This document shows, one piece after another, positions 6,943 to 15,069 of a stretch of 64,000 nucleotides of DNA. Under the pieces are notes generated by a model, which saw only the letters and a program-made list of their open reading frames with translations, did not search any database and had not been told where the DNA came from. A program made the translations under genes and the position numbers. The stretch is from Streptosporangium brasiliense (GTDB lineage: Bacteria; Actinomycetota; Actinomycetes; Streptosporangiales; Streptosporangiaceae). Location: assembly GCF_030811595.1 (NCBI RefSeq), contig NZ_JAUSRB010000002.1, positions 992,001-1,056,000 on the forward strand. The letters are read 5' to 3'. Each line of letters starts with the position of its first letter. Positions within the stretch are counted from its first letter, which is position 1.

Positions 6943-8596
6943 CCCGACCGGCCGCGGCCTCTCCCGCGCCGAACGGCAGGCCATGCCGGTGGCGCTGGAC
7001 GTCGCGGTGGAGATCGCCAAGCACAACGGCGTGTGCATCCGCCCGGTGGTCCTGCGCAGGTTGGACATCCATACCGGCACCACCGAGGACGTCAACGTCC
7101 CATGCGGAACCACGCTGGAGGCCAAGTGCCCGCCGTGCGCCAAGCGCAACCGCTACCTGCGCATGGCCCAGTGCCGGGAAGGCTGGCACCTGGACGCCGA
7201 ACCCTCCACCACCCCGGATGAGCCGAATGAGGAACAGCGCTGGCTGGTGGAGTTCCGCGCCGACATGCAGGCCCAGCGCGATGCCGCCGACAAGGCCGGC
7301 GACGACACCACCGATCTCGACGCGGTGCTCGCCGGGCTGGATGAGGAGATCAACGCCGCCGGGATGCGGGGCACCCTGCTCGGCCGTACCACCGCCAAGC
7401 GCACCCGCTCGACGAGGCGGCGCCAGGACGCCCCCGACCTGCCCAGGAGGGTCCGGCGGAACACCACGCTCGGGCGGACCTTCACCGGCTCGGACGGGGC
7501 CACCTACCGGCCGTCGCTGTTCATCACCTTGACTCTGCCCTCCTACGGCCGTGTCCGCGCCGGGCAAGGCGTGCCGGTCGATCCGGACGCCTACGACTAC
7601 CCGCGGGCTGCTCGGGACGCGCTGCACTTCTCCAAGCTCGTCGACCGCTTCGTGCAGAACCTCCGCCGGGTGGCGGGCTATGACGTGCAGTACTTCTCCT
7701 CCGTCGAACCTCAAAAACGGTTCGCGCCGCACCTGCACATGGCCGTACGGGGCACCATGCCACGCGCCGAGATCAAAGCGATTGCCGCCGCGACCTATCA
7801 CCAGGTGTGGTGGCCATCGGTCGATGAAGTGCGCTTCGAGGGCGAGCACCTGCCCGTCTGGACCGAGCGGCCTGAACGCGCGGAACCGTACCCGGACGGC
7901 CAAGACGGCGACTACCTCGACCCGGTCACCGGCGAACTCCTGCCCACCTGGCATGAGGCGCTCGACCGGCTCGACGCCGACGACGAGGCCGAACCACTGC
8001 ACGTGGTCCGCTTCGGCCCCCAAGTCGACGTGCAAGGTGTCCTCGCCGGGACCCCGGACGCCGATCAGTGCATCCGCTACCTGAGCAAGTACCTGACCAA
8101 GAGCCTCGGTGACACCCTCGACGCCGACGACCCCGCGCGCCGGGATCACGCGGCCCGGATGATCGAGGCGCTGCGCTACGAACCGTGCTCTGCGGCCTGC
8201 CCGAACTGGCTGCGCTACGGCGTGCAGCCCAAGAACGCCAGGGCGGGCATGAGTCCGGGCCGGTGCCGGGGCAAGGCACACAAGCCCGAACACCTCGGCT
8301 ACGCGGGCCGCCGCGTCTTGGTCTCCCGCAAGTGGTCCAACAAGACCCTGGCCGAGCACAAGCGCGACCGCCGTACCTGGGCCCTGGAAGCGCTCGGCCT
8401 GGCCGACGAACCCACCGACCCGCACCGCTACGTCTGGAAGCCCGTCCCGGCCGGCGACGACAACATCCCCTCCCTGGCCCTGCGGCTGCTGCGCATGGTC
8501 GCCGAACGCCAGCGCTGGCGGGCAACCCTGCTGGCCCTGGAGGCCAGAGCCACCGGACAAGACCTTTCGGCAGTCGAGTTACAGGAGGCAGCGTGA
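6935..8596 (+). CDS. repSA: RepSA-type rolling-circle replication initiator
   Basis: A 553-residue initiator of element replication. A Cys-rich finger near residues 55-85 (P-C-G-T, then C-P-P-C) precedes the HUH nickase core: motif I LFITLTLPS (about 195), the metal-binding APHLHMAVRG with H-x-H (about 263-268), and the catalytic-tyrosine motif RYLSKYLTK (about 381-389). The C-terminal part holds further Cys pairs (CSAACP, then GRCRGKAH). The length fits RepSA of pSAM2-like elements. It nicks a double-strand origin, usually inside or near its own gene; I did not locate that origin. GTG start; coupled to the genes on both sides. Confidence 0.88.
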   Translation: MTDPTGRGLSRAERQAMPVALDVAVEIAKHNGVCIRPVVLRRLDIHTGTTEDVNVPCGTTLEAKCPPCAKRNRYLRMAQCREGWHLDAEPSTTPDEPNEEQRWLVEFRADMQAQRDAADKAGDDTTDLDAVLAGLDEEINAAGMRGTLLGRTTAKRTRSTRRRQDAPDLPRRVRRNTTLGRTFTGSDGATYRPSLFITLTLPSYGRVRAGQGVPVDPDAYDYPRAARDALHFSKLVDRFVQNLRRVAGYDVQYFSSVEPQKRFAPHLHMAVRGTMPRAEIKAIAAATYHQVWWPSVDEVRFEGEHLPVWTERPERAEPYPDGQDGDYLDPVTGELLPTWHEALDRLDADDEAEPLHVVRFGPQVDVQGVLAGTPDADQCIRYLSKYLTKSLGDTLDADDPARRDHAARMIEALRYEPCSAACPNWLRYGVQPKNARAGMSPGRCRGKAHKPEHLGYAGRRVLVSRKWSNKTLAEHKRDRRTWALEALGLADEPTDPHRYVWKPVPAGDDNIPSLALRLLRMVAERQRWRATLLALEARATGQDLSAVELQEAA

Positions 8597-8787
8597 GCAA
8601 GAGCCGCGACCAGCTCATGACCGTTCCGGAGATCCTCGACGAACTCGGCGGGGTGTCACGACGAACCTTCTACCGCTGGCGGGAGATCGGTCATGCTCCC
8701 CAAGGTCTCAAGCTCCCGAACGGTGAGATCCGCATCTGGCGCAGCGAGTTCACCGCCTGGCTTGAGACTCTCCGGGAGGCGGCGTGA
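8593..8787 (+). CDS. xis: Excisionase (MerR/AlpA-like small HTH)
   Basis: A 64-residue DNA-binding protein: a helix-turn-helix (LMTVPEILDELGGVSRRTFY), a wing (NGEIRIWRSEFTAWL) and a short tail. This is the standard actinomycete Xis layout. It bends the attachment sites so that the integrase excises the element. The GTG start overlaps the Rep stop and the gene overlaps the integrase start by 4 bases, so Rep, Xis and Int are made from one message, as in pSAM2. Confidence 0.88.
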   Translation: MSKSRDQLMTVPEILDELGGVSRRTFYRWREIGHAPQGLKLPNGEIRIWRSEFTAWLETLREAA

Positions 8788-10148
8788 ACACCTCCTACGA
8801 CGTGAAGTTCTGGGAGATCCGTCGGAACGAGACGAGCAAGACGCCGTCCTACGTGATCCGCTGGAAGGTCGGCGGTCGCCAGAAGTCGAAGACCCTGCGG
8901 ACCAAGGCTCTCGCCGAGAACTTCCTGTCGGACCTGCGGCAGGCGGCCAAGCGGGGTGAAGCCTTCGACATGGAGACCGGCCTCCCGCTCTCCATGCTCC
9001 AGGCCAAGAGCGCCCGGACGATCTTCGAGTTCGTACGGGCCTACATCAACATGAAGTGGCCTCACGCAGCGGCCAAGAGCCGGGACAGCATGTCCGACGC
9101 GCTCTCAACGGTGCTCCCCGCGCTGGCCAAGGATCGGCCTGGCCGTCCTGACGCCGAGAGTCTGCGGGCTGCGCTCCGTAAGCATGCGCTCCTCCCCGCC
9201 GGTAAGAGGCCCGATGCTCCTCATGAGATGGCGCAGGCGATTCGGTGGCTTGAAAGCGCCTCACTGGACTTGGCTGACCTGAGAGAGACCAAGGTCGTAC
9301 GACTGGCGCTCGACGCGCTCGCCCTCCGACTCGACGGCAAGGCCGCGGCCCCGAACACGATCGCCCGTAAGCGGGCGGTTCTCCATGCCGTGCTGGAGTA
9401 CGCGGTGGAGCTGGAAGAGCTGGACGCCAACCCGTTGCACAAGGTCAGATGGAAACCTCCCAAGACCACTGAGACCGTCGACCCGCGCGTGGCGGTCAAT
9501 CCGCGGCAGGCTCGGGAACTCCTGACCATGGTCACCTACGTGGGTGGGCGTGGCCGGGGCCGGCGGCTCATGGCGCTGTTCGCCTGCATGTACTACGCGG
9601 CGCTGCGCCCGGGTGAGGCGGTCGGCCTGCGTCTCCAGGACTGCCACCTGCCCGCGAAAGGCTGGGGGCGGTTAACAGTCGACGTCTCCCGGCCCGAGGT
9701 CAACAGGCAGTGGACGGACAGCGGGGACGCCCACGAGGAACGGGGTCTCAAGCACCGTGGCAGTGCCGACGTCCGTCCGGTGCCGATCCCTCCCGAACTC
9801 GTGAAGATCCTCCGGCAGCACATCGACGAGTACGGCACCGGCGCGGACGGGCGCATCTTCCGCAGCGAGCGGGGCGGTGTGATCGCCTCGACGGCCTACA
9901 CCGAGGTCTGGCAGGACGCGCGGACACTCGCCCTCACTCCAGCTCAGGTCGCCTCGCCCCTCGCCCGGCGGCCGTACGACCTGAGGCACGCGGCGGTCTC
10001 GCTGTGGCTCAACGCGGGCGTCTCAGCTCCCGACGTGGCCGAGCGGGCGGGCCATGGCGTGGACGTCCTGCTGAGGGTCTACGCCAAGTGCCTCGACGGA
10101 CAGAAAGAGATCGCCAACAAGCGGATCAGTGACGCGCTGACCGCATGA
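8784..10148 (+). CDS. int: Tyrosine site-specific integrase
   Basis: A 454-residue tyrosine recombinase. An N-terminal arm-binding part, a core-binding SAM-like domain (about 75-225) and a catalytic domain follow in order. Catalytic residues visible are R275 in ALRPGE, R401 and H402 in YDLRHAAVS (the usual first His of the HxxR box is Tyr, as in many actinomycete integrases), H421 in RAGHG and the nucleophile Y433 in RVYAK. It directs insertion into the tRNA-Tyr gene 233 bp downstream. GTG start overlapping the excisionase stop. A strong hairpin follows the gene. Confidence 0.95.
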   Translation: MNTSYDVKFWEIRRNETSKTPSYVIRWKVGGRQKSKTLRTKALAENFLSDLRQAAKRGEAFDMETGLPLSMLQAKSARTIFEFVRAYINMKWPHAAAKSRDSMSDALSTVLPALAKDRPGRPDAESLRAALRKHALLPAGKRPDAPHEMAQAIRWLESASLDLADLRETKVVRLALDALALRLDGKAAAPNTIARKRAVLHAVLEYAVELEELDANPLHKVRWKPPKTTETVDPRVAVNPRQARELLTMVTYVGGRGRGRRLMALFACMYYAALRPGEAVGLRLQDCHLPAKGWGRLTVDVSRPEVNRQWTDSGDAHEERGLKHRGSADVRPVPIPPELVKILRQHIDEYGTGADGRIFRSERGGVIASTAYTEVWQDARTLALTPAQVASPLARRPYDLRHAAVSLWLNAGVSAPDVAERAGHGVDVLLRVYAKCLDGQKEIANKRISDALTA

Positions 10149-10166
10149 GACGCACGCCGCACAATC

Positions 10167-10192
10167 AGGGTCCCGGACACCACCGGGACCCT
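10167..10192 (+). terminator. Hairpin terminator after the integrase
   Basis: AGGGTCCCGG (10167-10176) pairs perfectly with CCGGGACCCT (10183-10192) around a 6-base loop, 19 bases after the integrase stop. No long T-run follows, as is common in actinomycetes. It marks the end of the rep-xis-int message. Confidence 0.75.
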
Positions 10193-10339
10193 TCGGCGTT
10201 CCAGGGCCGGTTCTCGCCCGTACGGCACTCGGAAAGCCCGGTGCCACCTGGGAAAACGGCCTCAAGATCATTGCGCGTATATTGCGCGACCACCGACATC
10301 GAGCCGCTCAGGGCGGCATCTGGCTGCACACCCCGGAAA

Positions 10340-10365
10340 AGCAAAAGAGGCCCCTAAGGGCCTCT
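10340..10365 (-). terminator. Rho-independent terminator of tRNA-Tyr
   Basis: AGAGGCCC and GGGCCTCT (10346-10365) form an 8-bp stem with a 4-base loop. Read on the minus strand, the stem is followed by TTTTGCTTTT, a good T-rich tail, 17 bases after the encoded CCA end of the tRNA. Confidence 0.85.
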
Positions 10366-10381
10366 GAGCTGCCAGTTTGGC

Positions 10382-10430
10382 TGGTGGCAGGTGCAGGACT
10401 TGAACCTGCGTAGGCTGAGCCGACGGTTTT
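10382..10430. other. Likely attachment site (attR) in the tRNA-Tyr 3' half
   Basis: AICE integrases of this type recombine within the 3' part of a tRNA gene, and the element restores that part. The segment from the CCA end through the T arm to near the anticodon stem is the expected identity region. The exact core cannot be set without the left copy, which lies outside the window. Confidence 0.55.
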
Positions 10431-10466
10431 ACAGACCGCTCCCTTTGACCACTCGGGCAACCTGCC
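10382..10466 (-). tRNA. tRNA-Tyr (anticodon GTA), CCA encoded
   Basis: The acceptor stem is GGCAGGT with ACCTGCC and discriminator A, followed by an encoded CCA (10384-10382). The anticodon loop is CTGTAAA, giving anticodon GTA. The T loop is GTTCAAGTC. A long variable arm (class II) fits bacterial tRNA-Tyr. The gene is read towards the integrase and its 3' half is the likely attachment site of the element. Confidence 0.95.
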
Positions 10467-10853
10467 GCGTCATCCGCTTGAGGCGGCGACAGGAAGAAGA
10501 ATAGCGGACTTCCGGGCGTGACGTGACATCGGCGGAGACCGCCTGTCGACAGGCTGCCGCACCTGTACTTCTGAGGCTTGTGCCTGCACCTGGCGGGGAG
10601 CTGCGGGGGCGGAAGGGCGGGCGGGGAGCTGGGGAGGTTGAAGGCTCCGGGGTGGGGGGCGCCCGTCACCCGGGTGGGATGGCTTCCCCGGAGGCGGGCG
10701 AGGGTGAGCGTCGTGCCGCGCGGGGGACACGGGTCGGCACCAGCCGTAGAGGCTCCATCGACACCGCCATCTGAGCGTTGACGGTCACGTTCATCATGAG
10801 CCGATAGGCGAAGCGCTAGGGTCGGCATGAGAGCTAGAAAGGATAGTCGACGC
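10467..10853. other. Intergenic region between tRNA-Tyr and yajQ
   Basis: I see no gene; open frames in it are composition shadows. A candidate tRNA -10 on the minus strand (TATTCT, 10503-10498) lies about 32 bases before the tRNA 5' end. The middle is G-rich on the plus strand (about 10580-10740). The last 30 bases hold the yajQ ribosome-binding site. Confidence 0.5.
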
Positions 10854-11348
10854 ATGGCCGACAGCAGTTTTGACATCGTCAGCAAGATCGACCATCAGGA
10901 GGCCGACAACGCGCTGAACCAGACGGTCAAGGAGGTCGGGCAACGATTCGACTTCAAGGGCACCGGCGCGTCCATCGCCTGGTCGGGCGGCCAGAAGGCT
11001 GTCGAGATCAAGGCCAACAGCGAGGAGCGCGCCAACGCCGTCCTTGACGTGTTCAAGGACAAACTGATCAGGCGAGGGCTCTCGCTCAAGATTCTGGACG
11101 CGGACGAGCCCAAGCTGTCCGGCAAGGAGTACCGCCTGGTGGTCACCCTCAAGGAGGGCATCGACCAGGAGCACGCCAAGAAGATCTCGAAGATCATCCG
11201 GGATGAGGGGCCCAAGGGGGTCAAGGCCCAGATCCAGGGTGAGGAGCTGCGGGTGAGCTCCAAGAAGAGGGACGAGCTGCAGGAGGTCATCGCCCTGCTC
11301 AAGGGCAAGGACCTGGAGATCGCCCTGCAGTTCACGAACTACCGCTAG
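10854..11348 (+). CDS. yajQ: YajQ-family nucleotide-binding protein
   Basis: A 164-residue cytoplasmic protein matching YajQ over its whole length, with two RNP-like alpha/beta repeats. It starts [17 protein letters not shown], contains the R-F-D-F-K-G motif and ends with V-I-A-L-L-K and the characteristic L-Q-F-T-N-Y-R terminus. Some YajQ proteins bind cyclic di-GMP and act with a LysR-type regulator; whether this one does is unknown. The ATG has an AGAAAGG site 14 bases upstream; an in-frame start nine codons earlier lacks one. It is the first chromosomal gene after the element. Confidence 0.95.
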   Translation: MADSSFDIVSKIDHQEADNALNQTVKEVGQRFDFKGTGASIAWSGGQKAVEIKANSEERANAVLDVFKDKLIRRGLSLKILDADEPKLSGKEYRLVVTLKEGIDQEHAKKISKIIRDEGPKGVKAQIQGEELRVSSKKRDELQEVIALLKGKDLEIALQFTNYR

Positions 11349-11513
11349 AAACGGGCGGCCGAGGCCCTGACCTGCAGCTTCAGGGTCAAGCCCGGCACAA
11401 TAGGCACATCCGGGGCACACGGCCGGCGACGCATGTCTCCGCCTGTGCCCCGGCCGCTCCCCGGCGGAGCCCGCAGGCGGCGGTGCGGACGACCACGCGG
11501 AGCGGGTCCCGTT

Positions 11514-11795
11514 CCTGAATGCGCTGGCGCCGGGCCATGCGGCGCCCGACCGGCTGAGGCCGGTGTACAGCATCCGTCCCGGTGAGGCCATGCACGACGC
11601 CTACCCTGTTGAGGCCATGTGCGACTCTCGACCGGCTGAGGCCGGTGTACGGCATCCGTCCCGGTGAGGTCATGCACGACGCCTGCCCTGTTGAGGCCAT
11701 GTGCGGCGCCCGACCGGTTGAAGCCTGTGCGCGGCATCCGTCCCCGGTGAGGTCAGCGTACGGAGGTGAGGTCGGCGTACGGAAAATTGCGCGGC
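11514..11795. repeat. 82-bp tandem repeat, about three copies
   Basis: Copies begin at GACCGG on 11548, 11630 and 11712, exactly 82 bp apart; the last is degenerate, and a partial copy end precedes the first. Each unit is itself made of three related pieces of about 31, 26 and 25 bp sharing TGAGGCC(A/G)TG. No coding, no flanking transposase. Confidence 0.85.
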
Positions 11796-12032
11796 AGTCC
11801 GGCCCCTCTCCCAGCGGGTGGACAGCGGCAGGGCGCAACGGGCGGCGGGGCACCGGGCACAGCCGGGTACGGCGGCGCCTGGCGGTGCGGCTCTCAGCGG
11901 CCCAGCACCGTGATCACCGACATCCCGCACATCACGATGGCGGTGGCCGGCTCACGGGCCATCGGTGATCAGACATGGCTCCCCTGTGACGGCGGACGGG
12001 AGCACACCATGGGAACGTGTCTGATTCGTGAC

Positions 12033-12060
12033 GCAACCTTTCGCACCTGAGCCGCATCTA
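12033..12060 (+). promoter_or_regulatory. Candidate ECF-sigma promoter
   Basis: GCAACC (12033-12038) and CATCTA (12055-12060) are separated by 16 bases, a spacing and sequence pair typical of extracytoplasmic-function sigma promoters in actinomycetes. The start of transcription would fall a few bases before the GAAAGGA ribosome-binding site (12071-12077). Confidence 0.4.
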
Positions 12061-12083
12061 CCGAGGTGACGAAAGGAACGCCG

Positions 12084-13088
12084 ATGAGACCCACACGTGG
12101 ATTCGCCGTCCTGGCGATCGCGGCAGCGGCCGCCGCGATGATCACAACTCCGGCGGATGCGAGGACGGGAGCCGCATCCGACGATTCGGTCCGGTACGCC
12201 TGGATCAAGGCCTGCCCCAAGCCCAAGAAGGACTACAAGATCCCCTGTGGCAACTGGACGCTGGCCATGCGCAGCGGGAAGACCATCAAGCTGACCGACG
12301 CGCGGGTCAATCCCAAGCAGGCCGGCGGCAAGGTGGACAAGGAGTCCAGCGCCCTGTTCGCGGTCAGCGGTGACGGCCGGTCCGTGAACTACATCAAGGG
12401 CGACAAGCTTGTCGTCCGCGATGTGAACAGCGGAAAGGTCCGTCCGCTCCCCGGCCGGGCGGCCAAGCTGCCCAAGGGCATCGGCCAGGGCGAAGTGGAC
12501 ACCACGCTCTCCCCCGACGGCTCGATCGCCGTGGTCGACTATTTCGACGACGCCGAGAAGCTGCCCAGCCTGGTCGCCAATCTGAAGACCGGCAAGGTGG
12601 TCGAGCTGCCATCGAAGAACAGCGTGATGAGCTTCAGCCCCGACGGGCAGCACCTGCTGACCGGCCGGTTCACCGATGACAACATCACCGAGTTCGCGGT
12701 CTTCGATGCCGAGGGGCGTGAGACCTCAAGCCAGGTCGTCCCCCAGATCGTGTCCAACAACGCGCCGATCGCGCTGGCCGATGACGGGACCACCGTCACG
12801 CTGATCATCACCGGCGGTTCGGGCAAGGTGCGGCTGCGCACCTACGACCTGGCCTCGGACACCGTCTCCGACCCGGTCCCGCTGGGCACGCCCAAGGGCG
12901 AGAGCGCGCAGCGCCTCTACTGGGACGCGGCCGGCACCCTGACGCTCTGGACCAGCACCGGCGACGAGGAGGGCACCGTCGTCTCCGCGGTGAAGCGGAG
13001 AGTGAACGCCGAGACCGGGGCCACGCGCAAGCTCGACTCCTTCAGGGTCAGGAGCGACCCGTGGACCTGGTGGCTACCCGGCGAATGA
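12084..13088 (+). CDS. Secreted TolB/WD40-like beta-propeller protein
   Basis: A 334-residue exported protein with a Sec-type signal peptide (R-P-T-R, hydrophobic 8-20, cleavage near TTPADA-R). The mature part has repeated four-strand blades with the TolB-like S-P-D-G/S-G-D-G turns: FAVSGDGRSVNYIKG, TLSPDGSIAVVDYF and MSFSPDGQHLLTG. Two Cys (C-P-K-P and P-C-G-N-W) near the mature N terminus may form a disulphide. Function is unknown. A divergent paralogue lies 1 kb downstream and shares the start W-x-K-A-C/CVCAPW region, the I-K-L-x-D-A-R-V segment and the blade layout. ATG chosen for its ribosome-binding site 7 bases upstream. Confidence 0.75.
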   Translation: MRPTRGFAVLAIAAAAAAMITTPADARTGAASDDSVRYAWIKACPKPKKDYKIPCGNWTLAMRSGKTIKLTDARVNPKQAGGKVDKESSALFAVSGDGRSVNYIKGDKLVVRDVNSGKVRPLPGRAAKLPKGIGQGEVDTTLSPDGSIAVVDYFDDAEKLPSLVANLKTGKVVELPSKNSVMSFSPDGQHLLTGRFTDDNITEFAVFDAEGRETSSQVVPQIVSNNAPIALADDGTTVTLIITGGSGKVRLRTYDLASDTVSDPVPLGTPKGESAQRLYWDAAGTLTLWTSTGDEEGTVVSAVKRRVNAETGATRKLDSFRVRSDPWTWWLPGE

Positions 13089-13109
13089 ACAAGGAACTAT
13101 CTTCCCCTT

Positions 13110-13685
13110 ATGGGGAAAATTCATGACAAAATTAACGATCGGCTGCGCGCGTTCATCGGAGCGCAGCCGGTCTATTTTGTAGCGACCGCTCCCGAGCAGG
13201 GCGGACACGTCAACGTCTCCCCCAAGGGATACGCCGACACCTTCGCCGTCCTCGACGACACCACGGTGGCCTATCTGGACCTGGACGGCAGCGGCGTGGA
13301 GACCATCGCCCACCTCCGCCAGAACGGCCGCGTCACGGTCATGTTCTGCGCCTTCTCGGGTCCCCCCAACATCCTCCGCCTGTACGGCACCGGCCGGGTC
13401 GTCGTTCCGGAAGACCCTGACTTCCCCGAACTGATCAAGAGCTTCGGCCCGCACCCCGGCGTCCGGTCGATCATCGTCGTCGACTGCGACCGCATCTCCG
13501 ACTCCTGCGGCTTCTCGGTGCCGTTCATGTCCTTCGAGAAGGACCGCACCCTGCTGGACGAGTGGGCGGAGCGCAAGGAGGTCCAGCAGAAGCGCGCCTA
13601 CCGCGCGAAGAACAACCGCGAGAGCATCGACGGCATCCCCGGCCTGTCTCCGGAGGAGACCGATCCGGTCGTCCAGCATTCCTGA
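13110..13685 (+). CDS. Pyridoxamine 5'-phosphate oxidase-family protein
   Basis: A 191-residue flavin/F420-type split-barrel protein. The N-terminal part has Q-P-V-Y-F-V-A-T-A and the P-K-G-Y segment; the middle carries Y-L-D-L-D-G-S-G-x-E-T, which with R-V-T-V-M-F-C forms the cofactor-binding barrel; the C terminus is helical. This subgroup (PPOX, general stress FMN-binding-like) usually has no proven substrate. The gene follows the propeller gene by 21 bases and may share its message. Confidence 0.82.
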   Translation: MGKIHDKINDRLRAFIGAQPVYFVATAPEQGGHVNVSPKGYADTFAVLDDTTVAYLDLDGSGVETIAHLRQNGRVTVMFCAFSGPPNILRLYGTGRVVVPEDPDFPELIKSFGPHPGVRSIIVVDCDRISDSCGFSVPFMSFEKDRTLLDEWAERKEVQQKRAYRAKNNRESIDGIPGLSPEETDPVVQHS

Positions 13686-14145
13686 AACCCGCCAGCTCCC
13701 TCGCGCCCGCGGCGGGCGGGAGGGGCCTGCCTGCCTCGTTCCTCTCCCTTTCTCGTTCCTCGCTCCCGTTCCTTGCCTCGCGCTCCCTGCCCCGCGCCCC
13801 CTCCTGCCTCCTGCCCGCTCCCGCTGTCTGCCTCGCCCCCCTCCCTGTTTCCTCCTCGCTCCCGCTCTCGGCCCCCGCTTCCTACTCACTCCGGCTCCCG
13901 GCTCCCGCTCCATGGCCTGTCCGTGGTTTCGGCGCTCACGCTCCATCCCCCACCCACCCCCTCGGCGGCCTCACAGCGCTCACCCTCCGGCCGCGATCTC
14001 GGGGTACTCACCCCTCCGTACGCGATTCCGTGACACTGGCGGCCGCACCGGTGGCAGGCCCGTCGCGGCGCCTGCAGTGGCCGGTAAGTGGCGCGTACAG
14101 TGGCCGGTAATGATGTCCCCCTGTCGATGAGCTCAGGGGGCCTCG
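13686..14145. other. Intergenic region with a long pyrimidine-rich tract
   Basis: From about 13726 to 13910 the plus strand is almost entirely C and T (repeats of CTCGTTCC, CTCCCGCTC and similar). A near-perfect hairpin at 13698-13723 (CCCTC..GCCCGC with GCGGGC..GAGGG) probably ends the PPOX message. At 14075-14110, CAGTGGCCGGTAA occurs twice, about 24 bases apart. I see no gene. Confidence 0.6.
14117..14140 (+). promoter_or_regulatory. Hairpin covering the ribosome-binding site
   Basis: CCCCCTG (14117-14123) pairs with CAGGGGG (14134-14140), and AGGGGG is the only Shine-Dalgarno-like sequence before the ATG at 14146. The stem could keep translation low until opened. The core also begins like the element's CCCCCTAG box but lacks AGACA, so I do not count it as a copy. 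Confidence 0.45.
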
Positions 14146-15063
14146 ATGAGCCTGCTCCGCCGACCGGCCGTTCTCGTCGCCGTGCTGGCCGTACTCACCG
14201 TGGTCATGAGGGCGGAGGCCCCTGCGCGGGCGAGGGCGGAGCCGGAGGCGGGAGGGGCCTCGGTCCGCTATGCGGGGCTGGCCGGCTGCGTCTGCGCCCC
14301 CTGGACGCTCTGGACCTGGAGCGGCCAGGTGATCAAACTCGCTGACGCCCGGGTGTTCGCGTCGAAGGCGGGTAAACAGCGGGCGCCGCTGGCCCTGTCA
14401 CCGGACGGGGAATATGTCGCTTATTTCCGGCGCGGAGACCGGGCGCTCGTCATCCGGAACATGTCCACCGGCCAGGTACGCGAGGTCCCCGGGATGCAGT
14501 GGTCGCGCAAGCTGCGCTCCACGCGGATCGACCTCGCCCCGGCCGGACGTTACGTCGTACTGGGCAGCGGGCGCGACGACAGGGTGCTCGACGCCTACAG
14601 CGGGGAGAGCTCGGTGGTGCCGCCGGGACTGCGGCCGTGGAGCTTCAGCTCCGACGCCGGACTCATGCTCGCCGTGGACGACGAGTTCAGGGCGGGGATC
14701 TACGCGATCTCCACCCTGGCCGAGAAAGGACGTGTCCCCGTGGGGGGTGCGCTCAGCCCGGACGGCGCGACCGTCGCCCACTTCACCGACGACGACTCGG
14801 CCATCAGCCTGTGGGACGTGGCCGCGGGCCGGGCCGACGGGCAGCCGATCGCCCTGCCCGCCGGGCAGATCCCCACCCGGCTCCGCTGGGGCGGCTCCGG
14901 CCACCTCGACCTGCAGACGGTCGCCCGCAGGGGCGAGAAGAGGAGCGAAACCGTCTACACCTGGCATCGGGTGGACCAGGGAACGGGGCACCTCCAGGTG
15001 GTGGACACCTTCGCCGTGCCCGACTCGGTCCACAACCCGATCGTCGCCGGGCTCAGCCCGTGA
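14146..15063 (+). CDS. Secreted beta-propeller-like protein, paralogue of the gene 1 kb upstream
   Basis: A 305-residue exported protein: signal peptide (hydrophobic about 8-22, VLVAVLAVLTVVM), then propeller-like blades with S-P-D-G-E-Y, A-P-A-G-R-Y and S-P-D-G-A-T turns. The segment VIKLADARVFASKAGKQRAPLALS matches the upstream paralogue in order and spacing. A Cys pair (GCVCAPW) stands where the paralogue has its cysteines. Function unknown. It converges on htpX with a 6-base gap. Its ribosome-binding site lies in a hairpin. Confidence 0.72.
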   Translation: MSLLRRPAVLVAVLAVLTVVMRAEAPARARAEPEAGGASVRYAGLAGCVCAPWTLWTWSGQVIKLADARVFASKAGKQRAPLALSPDGEYVAYFRRGDRALVIRNMSTGQVREVPGMQWSRKLRSTRIDLAPAGRYVVLGSGRDDRVLDAYSGESSVVPPGLRPWSFSSDAGLMLAVDDEFRAGIYAISTLAEKGRVPVGGALSPDGATVAHFTDDDSAISLWDVAAGRADGQPIALPAGQIPTRLRWGGSGHLDLQTVARRGEKRSETVYTWHRVDQGTGHLQVVDTFAVPDSVHNPIVAGLSP

Positions 15064-15069
15064 TCGGCG

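Larger units (their letters stand above)
1..10466. mobile_element. Right part of an actinomycete integrative and conjugative element (AICE) in tRNA-Tyr
   Basis: The gene order Pra-like activator, small protein, TraB/FtsK pump, small protein, RepSA-type initiator, Xis and Int is the standard AICE core (pSAM2/SLP1 type). The core genes are joined by 4-8 base overlaps. The integrase end faces the 3' end of a tRNA-Tyr gene 233 bp away, the usual target arrangement. Regulatory and cargo genes lie to the left of the core. The left boundary is not in the window: I found no second copy of the tRNA 3' end near base 1, so the left edge given here is simply the window edge. Cell-to-cell transfer as double-stranded DNA by the single FtsK-like protein is inferred from the family. 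Confidence 0.88.
11349..12083. other. Long intergenic region with tandem repeats, no gene seen
   Basis: About 735 bp without a convincing gene. The open frames on both strands run through an 82-bp tandem repeat whose period is not a multiple of three, so they cannot encode a regular protein repeat. The last 90 bases hold the promoter and ribosome-binding site of the following secreted-protein gene. Confidence 0.65.

Noticed and set aside
11349-11980. Protein genes in the 82-bp repeat region
   Set aside because: The period breaks the reading frame at each copy and no start has a ribosome-binding site.
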